A stretch of DNA of 58,685 nt from Porphyra umbilicalis (GCA_002049455.2 KV919163.1:1-58685); one strand, 5' to 3'. Shown: positions 1-11,722, counted from the first letter of the stretch. The notes: a model not told the origin generated them from the sequence alone. Numbers and translations are program-made.

Positions 1-886
1 GAATGTGATCGTTTAGAAATTGTCCGCTGCGTTTGGCATTCGTCTGCGGGTCCCATCCTCCCGACGAACGCCCCCCCCCCCACATCCACCGCGCGCCGGC
101 CGCTTCCATCTTGTAATCCACGCGTGCGCGGGGTGTATCGTGTCCCCGCTGGCAGACACGATCCGCGGTCACGCCGCGGGCACGCCGCAGTGGGGCATCT
201 GCGGGGGGGGGGGGGAACTGGCGTCGCGCGGGGCGCTGCCAGCTGGACCCCAGCGGCGTTGACGGCGGCCGCGCCCCCCACCTCCCCGGTGCCCCCAGCG
301 TGGCCGCGGGGGCAGCGGCTGGCGCGCGCTGCGTCGGCGGCCGTACCCCGTTACAAGAGCCCCCTCCCCCCTCGCCAGCGTACTTCACCCCCCCCCCCCC
401 CCCCCTCTCTTACGCCAACGGTCACTGCGTCCACACCGGCCCCGCGGCTCCCTACGGTTCGCCTCCTGTTCGTGGCGCGTCGACCCGCGCCCGCCCCACC
501 CCCGCCCGCCCGGCGCACGTGAAGCGCGCGTGCGTCCCTTCTTTTTATTTTTTGTGCGCACAGCGTTTTCCGGGCCTCGGCCCTGACCGCCCCCCCGCCG
601 CCAGCCAACGCATCTGCCGTCGGCCCCCCATATCAAGCCGCCGCCCGCGGCCCGGCCTGTATCTGCCCCCCCGCCCCGCCCCGGTCGTGGTCAACCGCGA
701 CGCGCCCGGTACACCCGGCACTGACGACGACAACGACTGCGACGCACTCGGCCACTGGCGCCTGCCCGCCGGTGGGAGACGAGCCCCGCCCCCGCCTGAC
801 GGAAGCCGCCCCCGCCTGACGTGCGCACCCCCGGCGGCCGTCGTCCGCCGCGCCCCCCGCCCGCCCCCTCCCTCCCTGTCGCCACC
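1..886. other. Upstream G+C-rich region, no supported gene
   Basis: Very C-rich sequence in which several frames are open only because stop codons are rare at this composition. The proteins read from them are Pro/Arg-rich and show no domain. The one distinctive site is a T-rich tract at about 538-558 ending in CACAG at about 561, which could be a TATA-like element or a 5'-UTR splice acceptor for the gene starting at 887. I see no RNA gene or repeat beyond C/G homopolymers. Confidence 0.5.
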
Positions 887-1879
887 ATGGCTGCCGCGGC
901 CGCCTCCCCCGCGTTATCGCGCACCCCGTTCTTTGCGCCGACGCCCGCGCCGCCGGCGAGGCGGGCGTCGACCCCCCCCCTCCCCCCCGGCGGGGCACCC
1001 TCACCGCCCCGCCGCCGCCGCCAATGTCCCCCCTGGGTGGCTCCGTGGCGGCGGCCGGCAGCGACGGCGGCGGCGGCGGCGTCGGCGGCGGCGCGTGCGC
1101 GCCCCCCTCCCCCTGCCTCCGGGCGGCGCCGTCGCCCGAGGCGCTCCTGGCCCGCCTCGGCGGCGCGTCGCGGGCGGGCGTCGATGGCGCCGACGGGTCG
1201 CCGCCGCCGGCGCTCTGCCTCGGCGCCTCGGCCGCCTCGTCGGGCGCCGCGGTGGCCGGCGTCGGGCGGCGGGCGCCCCTGCCGCCGCCGCCGTCGGGCA
1301 TGAGCGCGTTGGACCTCGGGTGTAGCTTGCACGGCCACCTCCCGGGCGCCACGCGGTCCCCGGCGCCCAATGGCGCCACGCTGTCTGTGTCGCTGCCGCC
1401 GCCGCCGACTCTGCCGCTGCCGCCGCCTCGTCTGGCGCTGCCGCCGCCCCCAGTGGTTGCGGGGGTCCCCCCCCACCCCACCACCCCCCCCCCCCGACCC
1501 CTCGCGGAGTCCCTCCCCCCTCTCGTCTGGCCGTGGGTGGACGTGCGCCGACGCGTCGGACGTGGACACGACCGACGCGGAGCGCTGGGGGGCCGCCGCC
1601 CCCGCCGACGCGCCGCCGGGCCCGACCGACGGCGGCGCGGCGGCGCCCGACGTGGCGAGCTTGACGTACGAAGCGCACCTGTGGCGGCGGCTCGCCGCGT
1701 CGCGCGCGCGGGGGGTGGTGCTCGGCGCCGCCCTCGCGGCGGCCATGGCCGACAATGCGGCGCTGCGGGGGGAGCGCCGCCGCCTCGGGGGGGGGGCGCC
1801 CCGCAAACGCCGGCGGGGGCGCGGCGCCGGCGCGCCAGCGGCGGTGCGGGCGGCCAAGCGCGGCCGCCGCGCGCTCTGA
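887..1879 (+). CDS. Hypothetical protein with basic, nuclear-signal-like C-terminus
   Basis: The start is chosen at 887 because the context GCCACCATGG is an ideal Kozak site. The first ~30 codons read in frame 2 (Ala/Pro-rich). After the C runs at about 977-990 the plausible coding frame is frame 1 (Gly/Ala/Ser-rich, through about 1320). The C-terminal part from about 1510 returns to frame 2 and ends at TGA 1877-1879. The second switch could be an intron (a CCCCCAG acceptor lies near 1453) or an indel. The last ~65 residues contain a helical stretch with three Leu and one Ala at heptad positions after an RRLAASRAR segment, then a KRRRGR-type basic tail. A degenerate bZIP is possible but weak. 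Family not recognised; a nuclear location is inferred from the tail only. It converges on the hydrolase gene, about 200 bp apart. Confidence 0.5.
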
Positions 1880-2078
1880 GGCGCGGGGGCGGCGTTGGGG
1901 TTTCTTTTCTTTTTGTGGTGCTTTTTTTCTTCCACGGCCATCCTAGGTGTCGACGCTCGGGGGGGTGCGCGCTGATGTGTATTGAGTGTACCTTGTAGGG
2001 TGCCCGCGCGTCGTGGCGGCCTGCGTTGACCTCCCCACGACGCGCGGGGGCGGGTGCTGGGGTGTGAGTGGCCGGTCG

Positions 2079-3489
2079 TCATTTTTTCCTTCCCACAGTT
2101 TCTTCCTTTCCACGCCATGTTCCCATTTTTGTAAAGACGTGCGTACCCCCCCCGCCAAACCGCCGACGCGCGGGGGCGCTCACCCCCCCCCCCCCCCACC
2201 GTGGCCAACACCCACACGGCGGCGGCGGCGGGGGCGTCTCCCCCTCCGCCCCCCCCCCAGCGGTTCCCCCCCCCCCCCCCACTCCAAACGCGCGGCGCGC
2301 GAGCGCCCCCACCGCCGCGCGCACCGCGTCCCCATTCTCCTCGACGCAAAAGTGGGCGCCGGCGACCATGACCGTCGGGGCGGCGAGGGCGCGCGCGAGC
2401 GCCACGCTCGCCGACGGCCGAATGACCGCGTCGCGCGCCGCAATCACAACCGTGATGGGGAGCGGGCGCAGCGCCGCCCGCTGCGACCGCGACAGCCGGT
2501 ACGTGCGGACGGTGGTGAGGTGGCCGAGGAGGGTGTCGGACGGGTCGTGCGGTTGCGCCAAAGGGGGGGGGGGGGTGCCCGCCGCGGGGGGGGGGCGGGG
2601 GGGGGGGCCCCGCCGCGCCCTCCGCGTCGTGGGGCTGCGGGGGGGTGGGCCGGGGGACGCCCACGCCCACGTCGACGCCGCCCGCCTCGATGAGCGCCGC
2701 GGCGGCGGCGGCCGCGTCGAGGGCGCCCCCGCCCCCCCCGGCGGCGGCGGCGGGCGTCGTCAGGGACTGCCCCCCGCCGCCGCCAGACGGGGTGACGGCG
2801 CCCTCGGCGGCGAGGTAGCGGCGGAGGAGCACCTCCCGGCGGGGCACCACCCACCACCCGCCGCCGCGGTGCGGGGCGCGCGGGCGCCCGCCGTCCGCGC
2901 GGGCCGCAGCCTCCCCGTCAGACCCACTGCCCGGCGCCTCCCCGTCGCTCCCAACGGTCGCGACGGTGCCAAAGCTCGCGCTGCTCCACCGGCGGTCGCG
3001 CCCCCTCCGGGGCGGCAGCGGGGGTGCGGCGACCCCCCCCCCCCCCCCCTTCTCCCCCCCCCACCCCCCCCTCCCCGCGGGCGCACACGCACGCGCACGG
3101 CCTGCCGCAAGTACCCGTCGGAAAAGTGGAGGCGGAGCATGGCCCTCCCCCCCCCCCGCCCCCCCCCCCCACGCGCGCCGCCCGCGCGAGCAGCGTGCCG
3201 CCCGGCACCTTGTCCACAAGCCGCCCCCCGTGGCTCGAAATGACCGCCACGCCCGCAACGGCGGCCGGGCGGCCGGCGGCGGCGGTGAGGGCGACCATGC
3301 CGCCCATGCTGTGGCCGACGAGCAGCAGGGGGGGGGGGGGACGGCGCGGGGGTGCGCCGCCCCCGCCGCCGCCGCCACCGCCCACGCGTCGGCGGCCAAG
3401 ACGTCCACCCCAAACGCCTTGGCGCGGTAGGGGGGCACCCGCCGGTGCCGCCGCCGCGCGCTGCCGCCGCCCCCGCCGCCGCTGCCGTC

Positions 3490-3530
<41 letters not shown>

Positions 3531-3996
3531 GGGGTGGTGGCGGCGGTGGCGGCTGCGACGGGGAGCCCGACGCGCCAACGCCCCGGTTGTCAAACAGCAG
3601 GTGCGCGTGGTCGGGGAGGGCGGCGGGGAAGGCCGCCCACATGGACGCGGGGGTGGCCAAGCCCGCAATGTAGAGGAGGGTGCCGACGGCCGGGCCGGCG
3701 GTGGCGGGGTAGAGGGTGTAGGCGAGGCGCGTGCCGTCGGCGGCGGTGGCGATGCCAGAGAGGGGGGGGGGGGGGGGGGGGGGGGCGGTCAGAGGGAGGC
3801 GGGGGGGAGGGGGCGGGGGGGAGCGGGGGGGGTGAGCGGGGGGAGGGGGGGGGAGATCTTGGCCCAGAGTCAGAGGCGCCGTCGCCGCCGCCGCGGACGC
3901 CGCCCCCGACGCGGGGCGCAGCGTCGGGGGCGGCGACGGCGGCGGCGGTGGCGGCGGCGGTGGTGGCACCGCCGCCGTCGGTGGCGCCGCCGCCAT
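2079..3996 (-). CDS. Alpha/beta hydrolase, frame-broken at homopolymers
   Basis: The start is the ATG at 3996 in a GGCGGCCATGGCGG context, followed by a Pro/Ala-rich leader. The fold signatures come in order: a strand and oxyanion region (LLYIAGLATP) followed by DNRGVGASG; the nucleophile elbow VGHSMGG with the catalytic Ser near 3300-3317; a segment ending LRLHFSDGYLRQ; a central lid-like region; then the acid strand ITVVIAARDAVI near 2420-2440 and the His in VAGAHF near 2350-2363. A complete Ser-Asp-His triad is therefore encoded. The parts lie in different frames, and the switches fall at G runs (about 3330-3341, about 3033-3160, about 2562-2610). Either these are assembly indels or the gene is decayed. 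The substrate cannot be predicted; the leader might be a plastid transit peptide. The exact C-terminus is uncertain because the tail is low complexity. Confidence 0.75.
3762..3785. repeat. Poly-G tract of 24
   Basis: An uninterrupted run of 24 G on the plus strand, inside the hydrolase gene, where it encodes a polyproline stretch on the minus strand. Runs this long are prone to polymerase slippage, to G-quadruplex formation and to length error in assemblies. It is the longest homopolymer I found in the window. Confidence 0.95.
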
Positions 3997-6231
3997 GGCC
4001 GCCGACGCCGCGGCCGCCGGGGACGGGCGGCCGGGGGCCGGGGCGAGCACCGCCCGCCCGCCCCGACACGGGCGGGCGACGGCGGCGGCGGAAGCGGCAG
4101 CGGCGGGGGTGGCGGCCGCGCGGCCGCCGCCGTCAGCCGCGTGCACCGGGCGGCGGGCGGCGGTCGGCGGGCGGCGGGCGGCGGGCGGCCGCTCGTCGTG
4201 CCGAGACCCGTGCACGCGGGGCCGAATCACCGCGCGCCGTGCGCGCCACGCGTGCCGCGGCGCGCTCGGGCGCGCGCCGCGCGCGGCGCCCCGCCGGTCG
4301 GCCCCTCCCGCCGCGGGCGCGCCCGCCCCCGCGTGCCCGCGGCGGCGGCGCGCGGGGCAGCGTCCCCCCCCCGCGCCCGACGGCGGCGCCCGCGGCGGCG
4401 GTGGCGCCCGCGCCGCCGCCGCCGCCCCGCCCGTGGGGCGCGCCGCCGCCGGCGGGGGCGGCGGGCGGGGGGTGCGCGCCCCCCCCCCCACCCGCGGCGG
4501 GCGGCGGCGGCGGGGGTTGGCGTCGGCGGGCCCGACGCCGCCCCCGCCTCGGGAGGGGCGGCCGGCGGTGGCGGTGCCGCGACGGGCGGGCGCCGCCGCC
4601 GCCCATGACGCCGGCGGCACGACCGTCGGCGGCGGGCGGCGGGCGGCGAAAGGGTGCTGCGTCCGCGCCCGTGTGGGCGTGGGCGTGGCGCCACTGGTGG
4701 CGGGGAGGCAAGCAGCTCCCCCGCCACGACCCGTGGCGCCGACGCGCCCGCGCGCACAACCTCGTGGGGGGGGCCGCCGCGCAGCCGCCCGTGGCGGGCG
4801 CCGCCGTCGACGGGCGCGCGGCGCGCACGCGGCCGACCACCCGCGGCAGTGACGAGGGGGCGCGTGCGCGCCGCCCGGTCGTCCGCTGTCGCGACGGTGC
4901 CGCCCCGTGCGGTGGTGCGGGTGCGGGCGGGCACCTGCCGCGTCGGCGCCGTGCGTGCGGCGCTGACGGCGGCCGGGGAGTCTCGGCGCCGCGCCGCGCC
5001 GAGCCGGGGCCGTCCCCATGGTGGCAGCGGTTTGCGTCGGCGCCCGCGCGGTCAGGCGGGCGCGCCCGTTTTTACCCCTCGTGCCCCTCGGTGGGCGCCG
5101 CGCGGGGCGGATCCACCGCGGGCGCCCCCCCTGCAACGCGCCCGTGACGGCGCCGCCCAGCGCCGCGTGGCGGCGGCGGGTGGGGGCACGGGCGGGGGTG
5201 GCGCCGCCCGACGGGCCGCCCGTGGCGCGCTCGCTCGCCACGACGGCCGTGGCGGCGATTGGCGGCGCGGCGACGGCCGTGACCGCCTGCGACGGCCGAC
5301 GGCGCACGGGCGGGGTCGGCGCGCGCGTGGCAGCCAGGGGGTGCGCCACGCACGGAGCGGGGGCGGGGGAGACGGAGCGGCCCCCTTTTGACGAGCGGCA
5401 TCCCCGCCCGCAGCCGTGTCGTGCGTCGGCGCACGCGCTGGGGTCGCCCCGCCCCGTGGGGCCGCCGACGGCGGGACGCCGGCGCCCGCCGTGGGGCTTG
5501 CGCCTCGAGCGTCTGGGTGCGGCGGCGGCGGCGGTGGCGCCGCCGCTGCCGCCGCCGCCCCGCGCTGGGCGGGCGCTGCGCTGGGCGGCGGCGCCCCGCC
5601 GCCGCTCTCCACGACCCCGTGCGTGACGCCGACGATGCGGGTCCGCCGCCCGTGGCGGCGGGGCGGGCGCGCCGCGCCGCCGCCGCGGCGCGCCCGCCGC
5701 CGCCGTGGGTGCCGTGCCGGCGGTCGGCGGCGGCGTGCCAAGGACGCTGCGCACGTGCGTGCGGGTGGGCGGCAGGCGCGCGAGCCACCCCCGCGTGGCC
5801 GCCGCAGCGGCATGGGGACGGGTGGGGGGGCAGGCGACAGCGACGGCCGTAGCCGCAGCAGCAGCGGCGGCGGCGGCGGCGGCGGCGGCGGCATGGCCGC
5901 CGCGGCAAAGGTGGGCCCCGTAGGCGCCGCGGGCAGCCTCGGAGCTGGTCCGACACGGTCGGCACAGCATGGGCGTCGTCTGGCAGAGGCAACGGCGCCG
6001 TCGCGTCGCCGGCTGCCCAGGCTGTTGGGAAATCACTCAAAGGGCCACACTGCCTACAAAGACGACGCACAAAGGCGCAAAATAATACACACAAAGGGCG
6101 GCGGACAGCCGGTCACACGCCCACATGCCTTACCTCCACATGAGACCAACCCCGGCCCCCACAACGCCCTCTGCACCTCCTCCCCAGCTGCACCCCACCC
6201 ACCGCCCACAACTTCCGCCCCCCCCCCCCCC
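3997..6231. other. Extreme G+C stretch with every frame nearly open, no supported gene
   Basis: About 2.2 kb lacking stop codons in several frames on both strands. The translations are Arg/Pro/Gly/Ala-rich shadows with no fold or motif I recognise. The most protein-like segment is on the minus strand around 5180-5350 (Val/Ala-rich), but it cannot be tied to a start or a homologue. The region separates two minus-strand genes and so should hold the promoter of the hydrolase and the 3' end of the 6.2-8.1 kb gene. GGC repeats occur at about 5853-5893. Confidence 0.4.
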
Positions 6232-8149
6232 TCATGCCTCCCCCACCAACGAGTACTCGCGGTACAAGCTCCCCTCGTCCGCCCGCACCCGCGCGCGCAC
6301 GGCGCCGAGCCCCGCCGCCCGCGCGACCGCCTGCACCGCCAACACGTCGTAGGGGTGGCCGAGGTCCCTCCGGGCGGCGCCGTAAGCTTCCCCCCACAGT
6401 GTGGCGGGGGTGACCCACTGGGCGGCCACGGTCGCCTCGTCCGCCGACGGGCGGACGACCGAGGAGGTGGCAAAACCCCCCGACAGCAGCGCGTCGTGCA
6501 CGGAAAAGACGATGAAGGGGAGGGTGTTGAGGGCGGCGGGCTCCCGCAGCGGCGTCGGCATGGACTGGAGGAGGGGGATGAGGCGGTCACCGAGGCGGCG
6601 GCGAAAGGCCGTGACGCGCTCCGTGGGCGCGTCCAAGGCGGGGTCGCGCCGGACTGCAAGGGAGGGGGGGGAGGGGTACAGCGAGGCAAGAAAAGCGCAA
6701 AAGAAAGCGACGCAGGGAGAGCAATCGAGTAGGCCAGGCGCGGTCCAGAACCACCGCAGTGTGAGGACGGCCGCACCACGTCGCGATAGCGCCCAGAAAC
6801 GGTGACAGCCGCCGCCCACGCACGTGACGGCAACGCGGCTCGCATCACTCCCACACCCCGAGCACCCCCCCACAGGCCATGCCGACGTAGGCCACGACCG
6901 AGGACGACTGGGACGACCACCTACTCACGCGCGTGTCCCCCGCCGCGTTGAACTTCTCCGTGCTCAGCGCGCTCGAGTTGCGCAGCGCCTGACGCAGCAG
7001 AGGCAGCAGACGACGCCCGGCAGACCGGTAAACAGTCAAAGCAGCACCGACGCGTGCGAAACAGAGGCAGCGAGGCACAGACGCGTCAAACACAGGTGAG
7101 CGATGCGAACACCCCAACCAGCGCACAACACACGACAACGCAGCCGCTCATGGACGGGCGACAGCCGAGTTCCGCCGCCCACCGGCACCCCATCCCCCGC
7201 ACGACACGGGTTCGTGATGGGCCCACTCCCGCGCCAAGCCCTCCCCGTCTACCACCACAAGTACCCCCTCATCCATCACCCCGCGGCCCTCGCAGCTCCC
7301 CCCCCCCGCCCCCGCCCCCCACCCCCGCCCCCCCCTCCGTGGCGCCCACGTACCCCCGTAATCGCCGCAAACTGCACGACGGAAATAAAGTCAAAGTAGC
7401 GCACGTCCGTGAGCACGCCCTGCGTCACGCCCACATTCTCCCGCCGGTACACCCCCCACTCGTCCGAGCGGAGCAACCAAAAGAGGCGCTGGAAGTCGTC
7501 CATCGCCACCACATCCATCCCGTCGAGCACCTCGTACGCGGCGCGCATCAGGCCGACGGCGAGCGCCTGCGACAGCGCCCGGCGGGGGGCAACGACGGGG
7601 GCGGGGCGGCGCCACCGCAGCACCACCGCCGCGGCGGGGGAGGTCGCCACCTGCGCGGGCGCGGGGGCCATGGACGGCAGCGCGTCCGCGTCGCGCCACG
7701 ACGGGGGGCCCCCGGGCCAGGGGAGGAGGCTCGCACGGGGGGCGGGGGCGGGGGCGTGGGGGGGGGGGGGGGGGGGGGCACCCGCCCGCGCTGCCGCCGC
7801 CGCCGGGGTAGGGGGAACCGGGGGGGGGGGGGGGGCCCACGGCGGCGCGCCGCCGGCAGGCGGCGGCAGCGGGGCGGGTGGCGGCCAGCGCGCCGGGGGT
7901 GGTGGCAAAGGCGGCGGCGGGGGAGGGGGGCGCCGCCCGCCGGGGGCGGGCGTCACACGGGACGGACATGGGCGCGGTCGCGGAGCGACGGGCGGTGCCG
8001 TTCGCCGTGCGAATGGGGGGTGGTAGAGGCTCGGCGCGCCGGCGGCGGCAAGGATCCGGCGCGGCGAAGACGGCGGCGATGGCACTGGCGGCGGGCCTCG
8101 ATCGGCCCGCCGCCGCTTCCACGCGCACCCCCGCGACTGCGCCCATCAT
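6232..8149 (-). CDS. Spliced protein of unknown family with possible organelle transit peptide
   Basis: The start is ATG at 8149 (ATGATGGGC). The first ~100 residues are Ala/Arg/Ser-rich without acidic residues, like a plastid or mitochondrial transit peptide. Long Pro/Gly tracts encoded by G runs (about 7752-7769, 7820-7834) follow and shift the frame. Exon 1 then encodes a clearly protein-like block (LMRAAYEVLDGMDVV, FQRLFWLLRSDEWGVY, YFDFISVVQFAAITG) ending at 7354. Exon 2 (6929-6988) encodes exactly 20 residues in phase 0 and ends at a strong GTGAGT donor. Exon 3 (6232-6653) follows a pyrimidine tract and TTGCAG, encodes a Leu-rich helical region, and stops at TGA 6232-6234. The exon 2 to exon 3 joint is one base out of phase, so an alternative donor or a further exon is needed. 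I do not recognise the family. A MITE sits 10 bp upstream of the start codon. Confidence 0.7.
6654..6928 (-). other. Intron 2 of the 6.2-8.1 kb gene, phase unresolved
   Basis: A donor GTGAGT at 6928 and a pyrimidine-rich acceptor ending TTGCAG at 6654 are both near-consensus. As drawn, the exons do not join in frame (phase 0 donor, phase 1 acceptor). Either the transcript uses another donor downstream, where a hydrophobic run is readable to about 6850, or one base is wrong in the assembly. Confidence 0.55.
6989..7353 (-). other. Intron 1 of the 6.2-8.1 kb gene
   Basis: The minus-strand donor GTACGT follows codon GGG at 7354, and the acceptor reads CTGCGTCAG before 6988. Both sides are phase 0, so the exons join in frame. 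Length 365 nt. This is one of the clearest signs that the window is eukaryotic nuclear DNA. Confidence 0.75.
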
Positions 8150-8159
8150 GGGCCCATGA

Positions 8160-8900
8160 GAGCATTGTTAACAATGAGATGCTATCCCCATATTCAAGCC
8201 ACGTTGCACAACGTGTCCCATTAAGCACCTGAAGTCCGACGTAACACCACTTTTTAGACGAAGAAGCCCTTTTTTTGTTCGGGCCATGGAAATCGAACTA
8301 CCTACTTGATTCTGGCTTCCGCTGACCAAGAATAGCTGTGCGGCTATCGCTTTTCTATTTCGAGTCGGAATAGCTTTCAGGATAGCCGAGGCTATCTCAC
8401 GGGGGCCTCTGATTGGCCCATGTGATGGATCAACGACCCGTTTCACAGCAAATAGTAGCACGTGGCTGCAACGTGTGCGCCACGTCTGCAAGATTGACTG
8501 CCAGTTTCTTCTGGGCAGAGGTGGTGGGAACGTCCGCAAGAGCTGTCGTGCATGGCAATGGTCATACAGTGACGTCCTTCTAGGCGTGGTCGTCATCAAG
8601 CGCTGCACATTTTGACCTGTTTCTTTCGTCCGTCTGCCGACGAGCGTTCTCTGCGCCTTCGTTATGGTTGATAAGGCTGCTCACCTCAGTTGTCATCTGC
8701 CGCTGCAGTGAATCAAGTCCTGGCAGAAAATATCGTCTTGATCGGGCCCAGACAAGGCCTGGTGTAAGGAAACCTGCAGGTACTTAGGCTCATGCCAGCA
8801 CAGCAGCCAACCGCTGACGTACATGTGGCTGTCTAAGGACGCGGACTTCATTCTAGAATGGAATAGCCGATAGCGATAGCCTGAGTTGTTGGCAATGCTC
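8160..8900. mobile_element. MITE copy 1, TGA target duplication, PIF/Harbinger-like
   Basis: A 741-bp element with short inverted ends GAGCATTG / CAATGCTC and a 3-bp duplication TGA at 8157-8159 and 8901-8903. The same element occurs in inverted orientation at 16655-17402 with the same TGA duplication. A 3-bp T-N-A target resembles PIF/Harbinger elements; assignment to that superfamily is inference. It carries no transposase, so it is non-autonomous. Its left boundary lies 10 bp upstream of the start codon of the gene at 6232-8149. G+C content is far below that of the flanking gene. Confidence 0.85.
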
Positions 8901-8903
8901 TGA

Positions 8904-11102
8904 TGGGCGCACGCGGCACGTCCACGCCAGATCCGGCTCGAATGCTCCGTCTGGTTCATTTCGCTCGAGGACGTTGTTGTCGAAAATATTGGTCGCAGTC
9001 AAAGCAAGCCTCTCGGAGGCTTGTGAGCCACTCAAAGCGAGAGACCTTTTTAAAAACCAGAGCAATGTTTTCACTTTCTTGAAAGATGGCAAGAAGGCGT
9101 GCGTGGGAGGGGTTGTGATTCTCTCTTGTAGACGACCACACATGGCGCCCGATGCACAGCGGTGCACCATGGAACGCTTTCTGAGACCCCTCTGGGCGTC
9201 TAGCCGAGTGTGCTGCCTACGACTTGGCGCCAGCGGGCAACAACAGGGACAAACCGCTGGGGCGGGCGAGGCTCGCTCGCAGCGGGGCTGGCAGCTCCCT
9301 CCGCCCGTTGGAGGTCGTCAAGGGAGTTCCCTGTGTCGTGCACTACTGCAGGTATTGAGTCACTCTGGTGATGACTGGAGGCGGGCGCGGTGCTCCTGCG
9401 ACCCGGCACGGATGCCGGCAGCGTCGTCGGCGCCAAGCGGTGGGGTGGGGTCTGGCGCTTTTGACAAGAAGCGTACAGGCACGGGTCGGTATCGTGCAGG
9501 TAATCGCTGATGGAGAGTGACTCAGACGGCTATTTTGACCGATGAAAGAGATATTCACAATGGCGTTGGTGTGAGAAGGACGATAAGGGAGAGCAGGGAG
9601 GACGTTTTTCAGGCAGCGTGGGATGACACTATGTAGTCCGCCGTCACGCCACGTGTTTCCTTTTCTGGGCCCCATGACGCAACGAAATGTGTTTTGTCTG
9701 ACAAGGGGCCCCACTGCGAGCCGAGAGAGTCCCATGCAAGTGCCGCGTCCCAAGCATCACAGAGGATATTGCTCTTTGCTAAAATTTGGGCGATGCGAAC
9801 AAGAACGACAACGACAGAAACAGGCGCCTCGGCCAATGGGCGCGCCAGAAAAACGACGTGCACCAATCAGATCACGTTCGGTCGTGTTCCTGTTCGAGCC
9901 GGCCAAAATTCATAAAACAGCAATACATTTGTCTGTACAGGAGCGAGTCGTCCTCACCCACATCATGCCCAGATCCATTGCTTAATCCCACACCTGGCTT
10001 CAAAAAGGGAAGGACAGGGCTTGAGTATCCTACAGTACAGTGCCTTTTGGTCAGCGCGGCCGACGTGCAGTGCAGGACCAGTACTACAAAACCAGTCCCC
10101 AATCCTGCGCACCCTTCATGTAGGCTGACAGACGCAGAAACAGCCTGCTTTTTTCGTGCAACAGGCGGTAGAGTCGCCCTTTCCGCCAGTGCAATGCCCT
10201 TTCACTTTTACTGTATCACCATCCGCCCTCGGAGAAGAGAGAAACCGGCGGGATTAGAGAAAGACTGCACGCCGGGCCCCTCGGAAGTGCGACTGCCAAC
10301 TTCTGTTCGAAAACTCGCAAGCCGGTGGGACGGTGGAGACGACATCCATGCGCTGCAAACGGCCGCGATGACAGGTAGCCCTTCCTGACAATGAGAGGCA
10401 GCCGCCGCTGCGGCGTGAACGTTTAACTTTCCACCATCCACGTCGACCCGCTGCGCCCGCGTGGCCGCACAGAGCGGTGCCGCAAGGGTCGTGCGTCTCG
10501 GATTCCGCCTGGGAGACAGAGTCACACTTCGCCCCTTGGTCCCGTCCTGTCCGCATGGCTGCGTCAGCAACGCCAACGCCGGGTGTCTGTGCCTGTGCGC
10601 TCCTGTGCCGCCCGAGGCTCGGTGGCAAACGTCGCCACGGCGCGAGTCACCCCGCTGCTCCGTGCCCCGTCACCCGCACGCTGCGGTCGGACCCCGGCTC
10701 TGCTTCGCGGCGGACCCGCGCGGCTCGCACGAGCGGCGTTGCCCAACGCACCGCACCAGCGATGGTCGCGCGCGCACGGCGCCAGTCCTCCCGGTGCTGC
10801 CTTGGCGTGTAGCGACGAATTGACAGCTGCGTTGCGTCCCGCGCGATGGCCCTTGTCATGCATGCTGTGGTCACGCCGAGCCCGCTTGTCCGGTCCGCGC
10901 GTCCGCGCGGCGTGCCACGCAACGCCGGCCGCCCGTCGTGCACGCCCCGCCCACGCCCGCTGATTGGCTCAATGAGACCCGTGGCAGACGTCAGCGGTTC
11001 GTCGAGCCGCCTGCCGCTCTGGGCCCAAGCTGGCTGAGCGCCGGCCGGGCTGACGCGGGCGCGCCAGGCCCCCCACCAGTGACCGCTGGCGGCCCTACTG
11101 TA
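8904..11102. other. Gene-free stretch between two MITEs
   Basis: Moderate-G+C sequence rising to G+C-rich after about 10,450. Open frames are short, overlap on both strands and contain no motif I recognise. The longest (about 8974-9510, plus) has no domain signal and an unbiased residue composition. I see no transposon ends, tandem repeat or RNA gene here. It may be old transposon debris. Confidence 0.4.
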
Positions 11103-11336
11103 CAGTCAATACCCGGTTATATGACACCCTTGCGCACTTGGTCAACTGTCCATGTTGCTGGATTGTTGCTGACTGCGCTGCCACATCTGCAGGATCTGAC
11201 CAATGAGATGCCCTCTGGCGACTTGGTCGTCTGCAAACAGTCGAATGCTGCGTTCTCGTGCGCCCTCGGGCAAGGAAAATCCCCCAGTTATATGACATGT
11301 CATATAACTGGAGCGCATATAACCGGATATTGACTG
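11103..11336. mobile_element. Pogo-type MITE, internal-deletion derivative
   Basis: A 234-bp element flanked by TA duplications (11101-11102, 11337-11338) with ends CAGTCAATACCCGGTTATAT and ATATAACCGGATATTGACTG. The left ~40 bp closely match the left end of the 3.5-kb pogo element at 22954 (both continue ...CACCCTTGCGCACTT), and the right ~28 bp match its right end (GGAGCGCATATAACCGG). It has no coding capacity and was presumably mobilised by the transposase of the large element's family. TA target and CAGT termini are typical of pogo/Tigger elements. Confidence 0.9.
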
Positions 11337-11338
11337 TA

Positions 11339-11722
11339 CCCCCGCGCGTTGCTGCGGGTGGATCCGCACGCCCGCGGGGCCCCACGGCCCCGATCGTCTA
11401 GCTCGGCGGCCAACGTACGTAGCGAGATTACACCGGCGCCTCGCGCAGCGCCGCGTCGGCGGCTGCGCAGAGGACCTCCCCCTCCCTCCGATCCTCATCC
11501 GGCGCAAAAGGCGGTTGGTTTGTTAAGATGGACGGCTCGTCGGCGGCGCCGGCATCCGCGTCGTGACCCGCCATCTGCTGCGCCAGCGGTCGTTCCCCTC
11601 TCCCCCCGCCCCCGCCGAGCGCCGGGTGGCCGTCCGCGCCCCCACCTCCCCCCGCGTCTCGGGCGCCCGCGAGTCCCCCCCCCCTTCCCACGGTGCCACT
11701 GCGTTTGCCGTGCGGCTCGACG
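11339..11722. other. Upstream region of the M13 peptidase
   Basis: G+C-rich sequence between the MITE and the peptidase start. A long plus-strand frame is open from 11563, but its first ~100 residues are Arg/Pro/His-rich and unlike a peptidase N-terminus, so I treat it as 5' leader. No TATA-like element stands out. Confidence 0.4.

Noticed and set aside
691..6036. 1,781-codon minus-strand open frame
   Set aside because: It runs through three different genes and spacers and is open only because of G+C content. Only the hydrolase segments inside it are protein-like.
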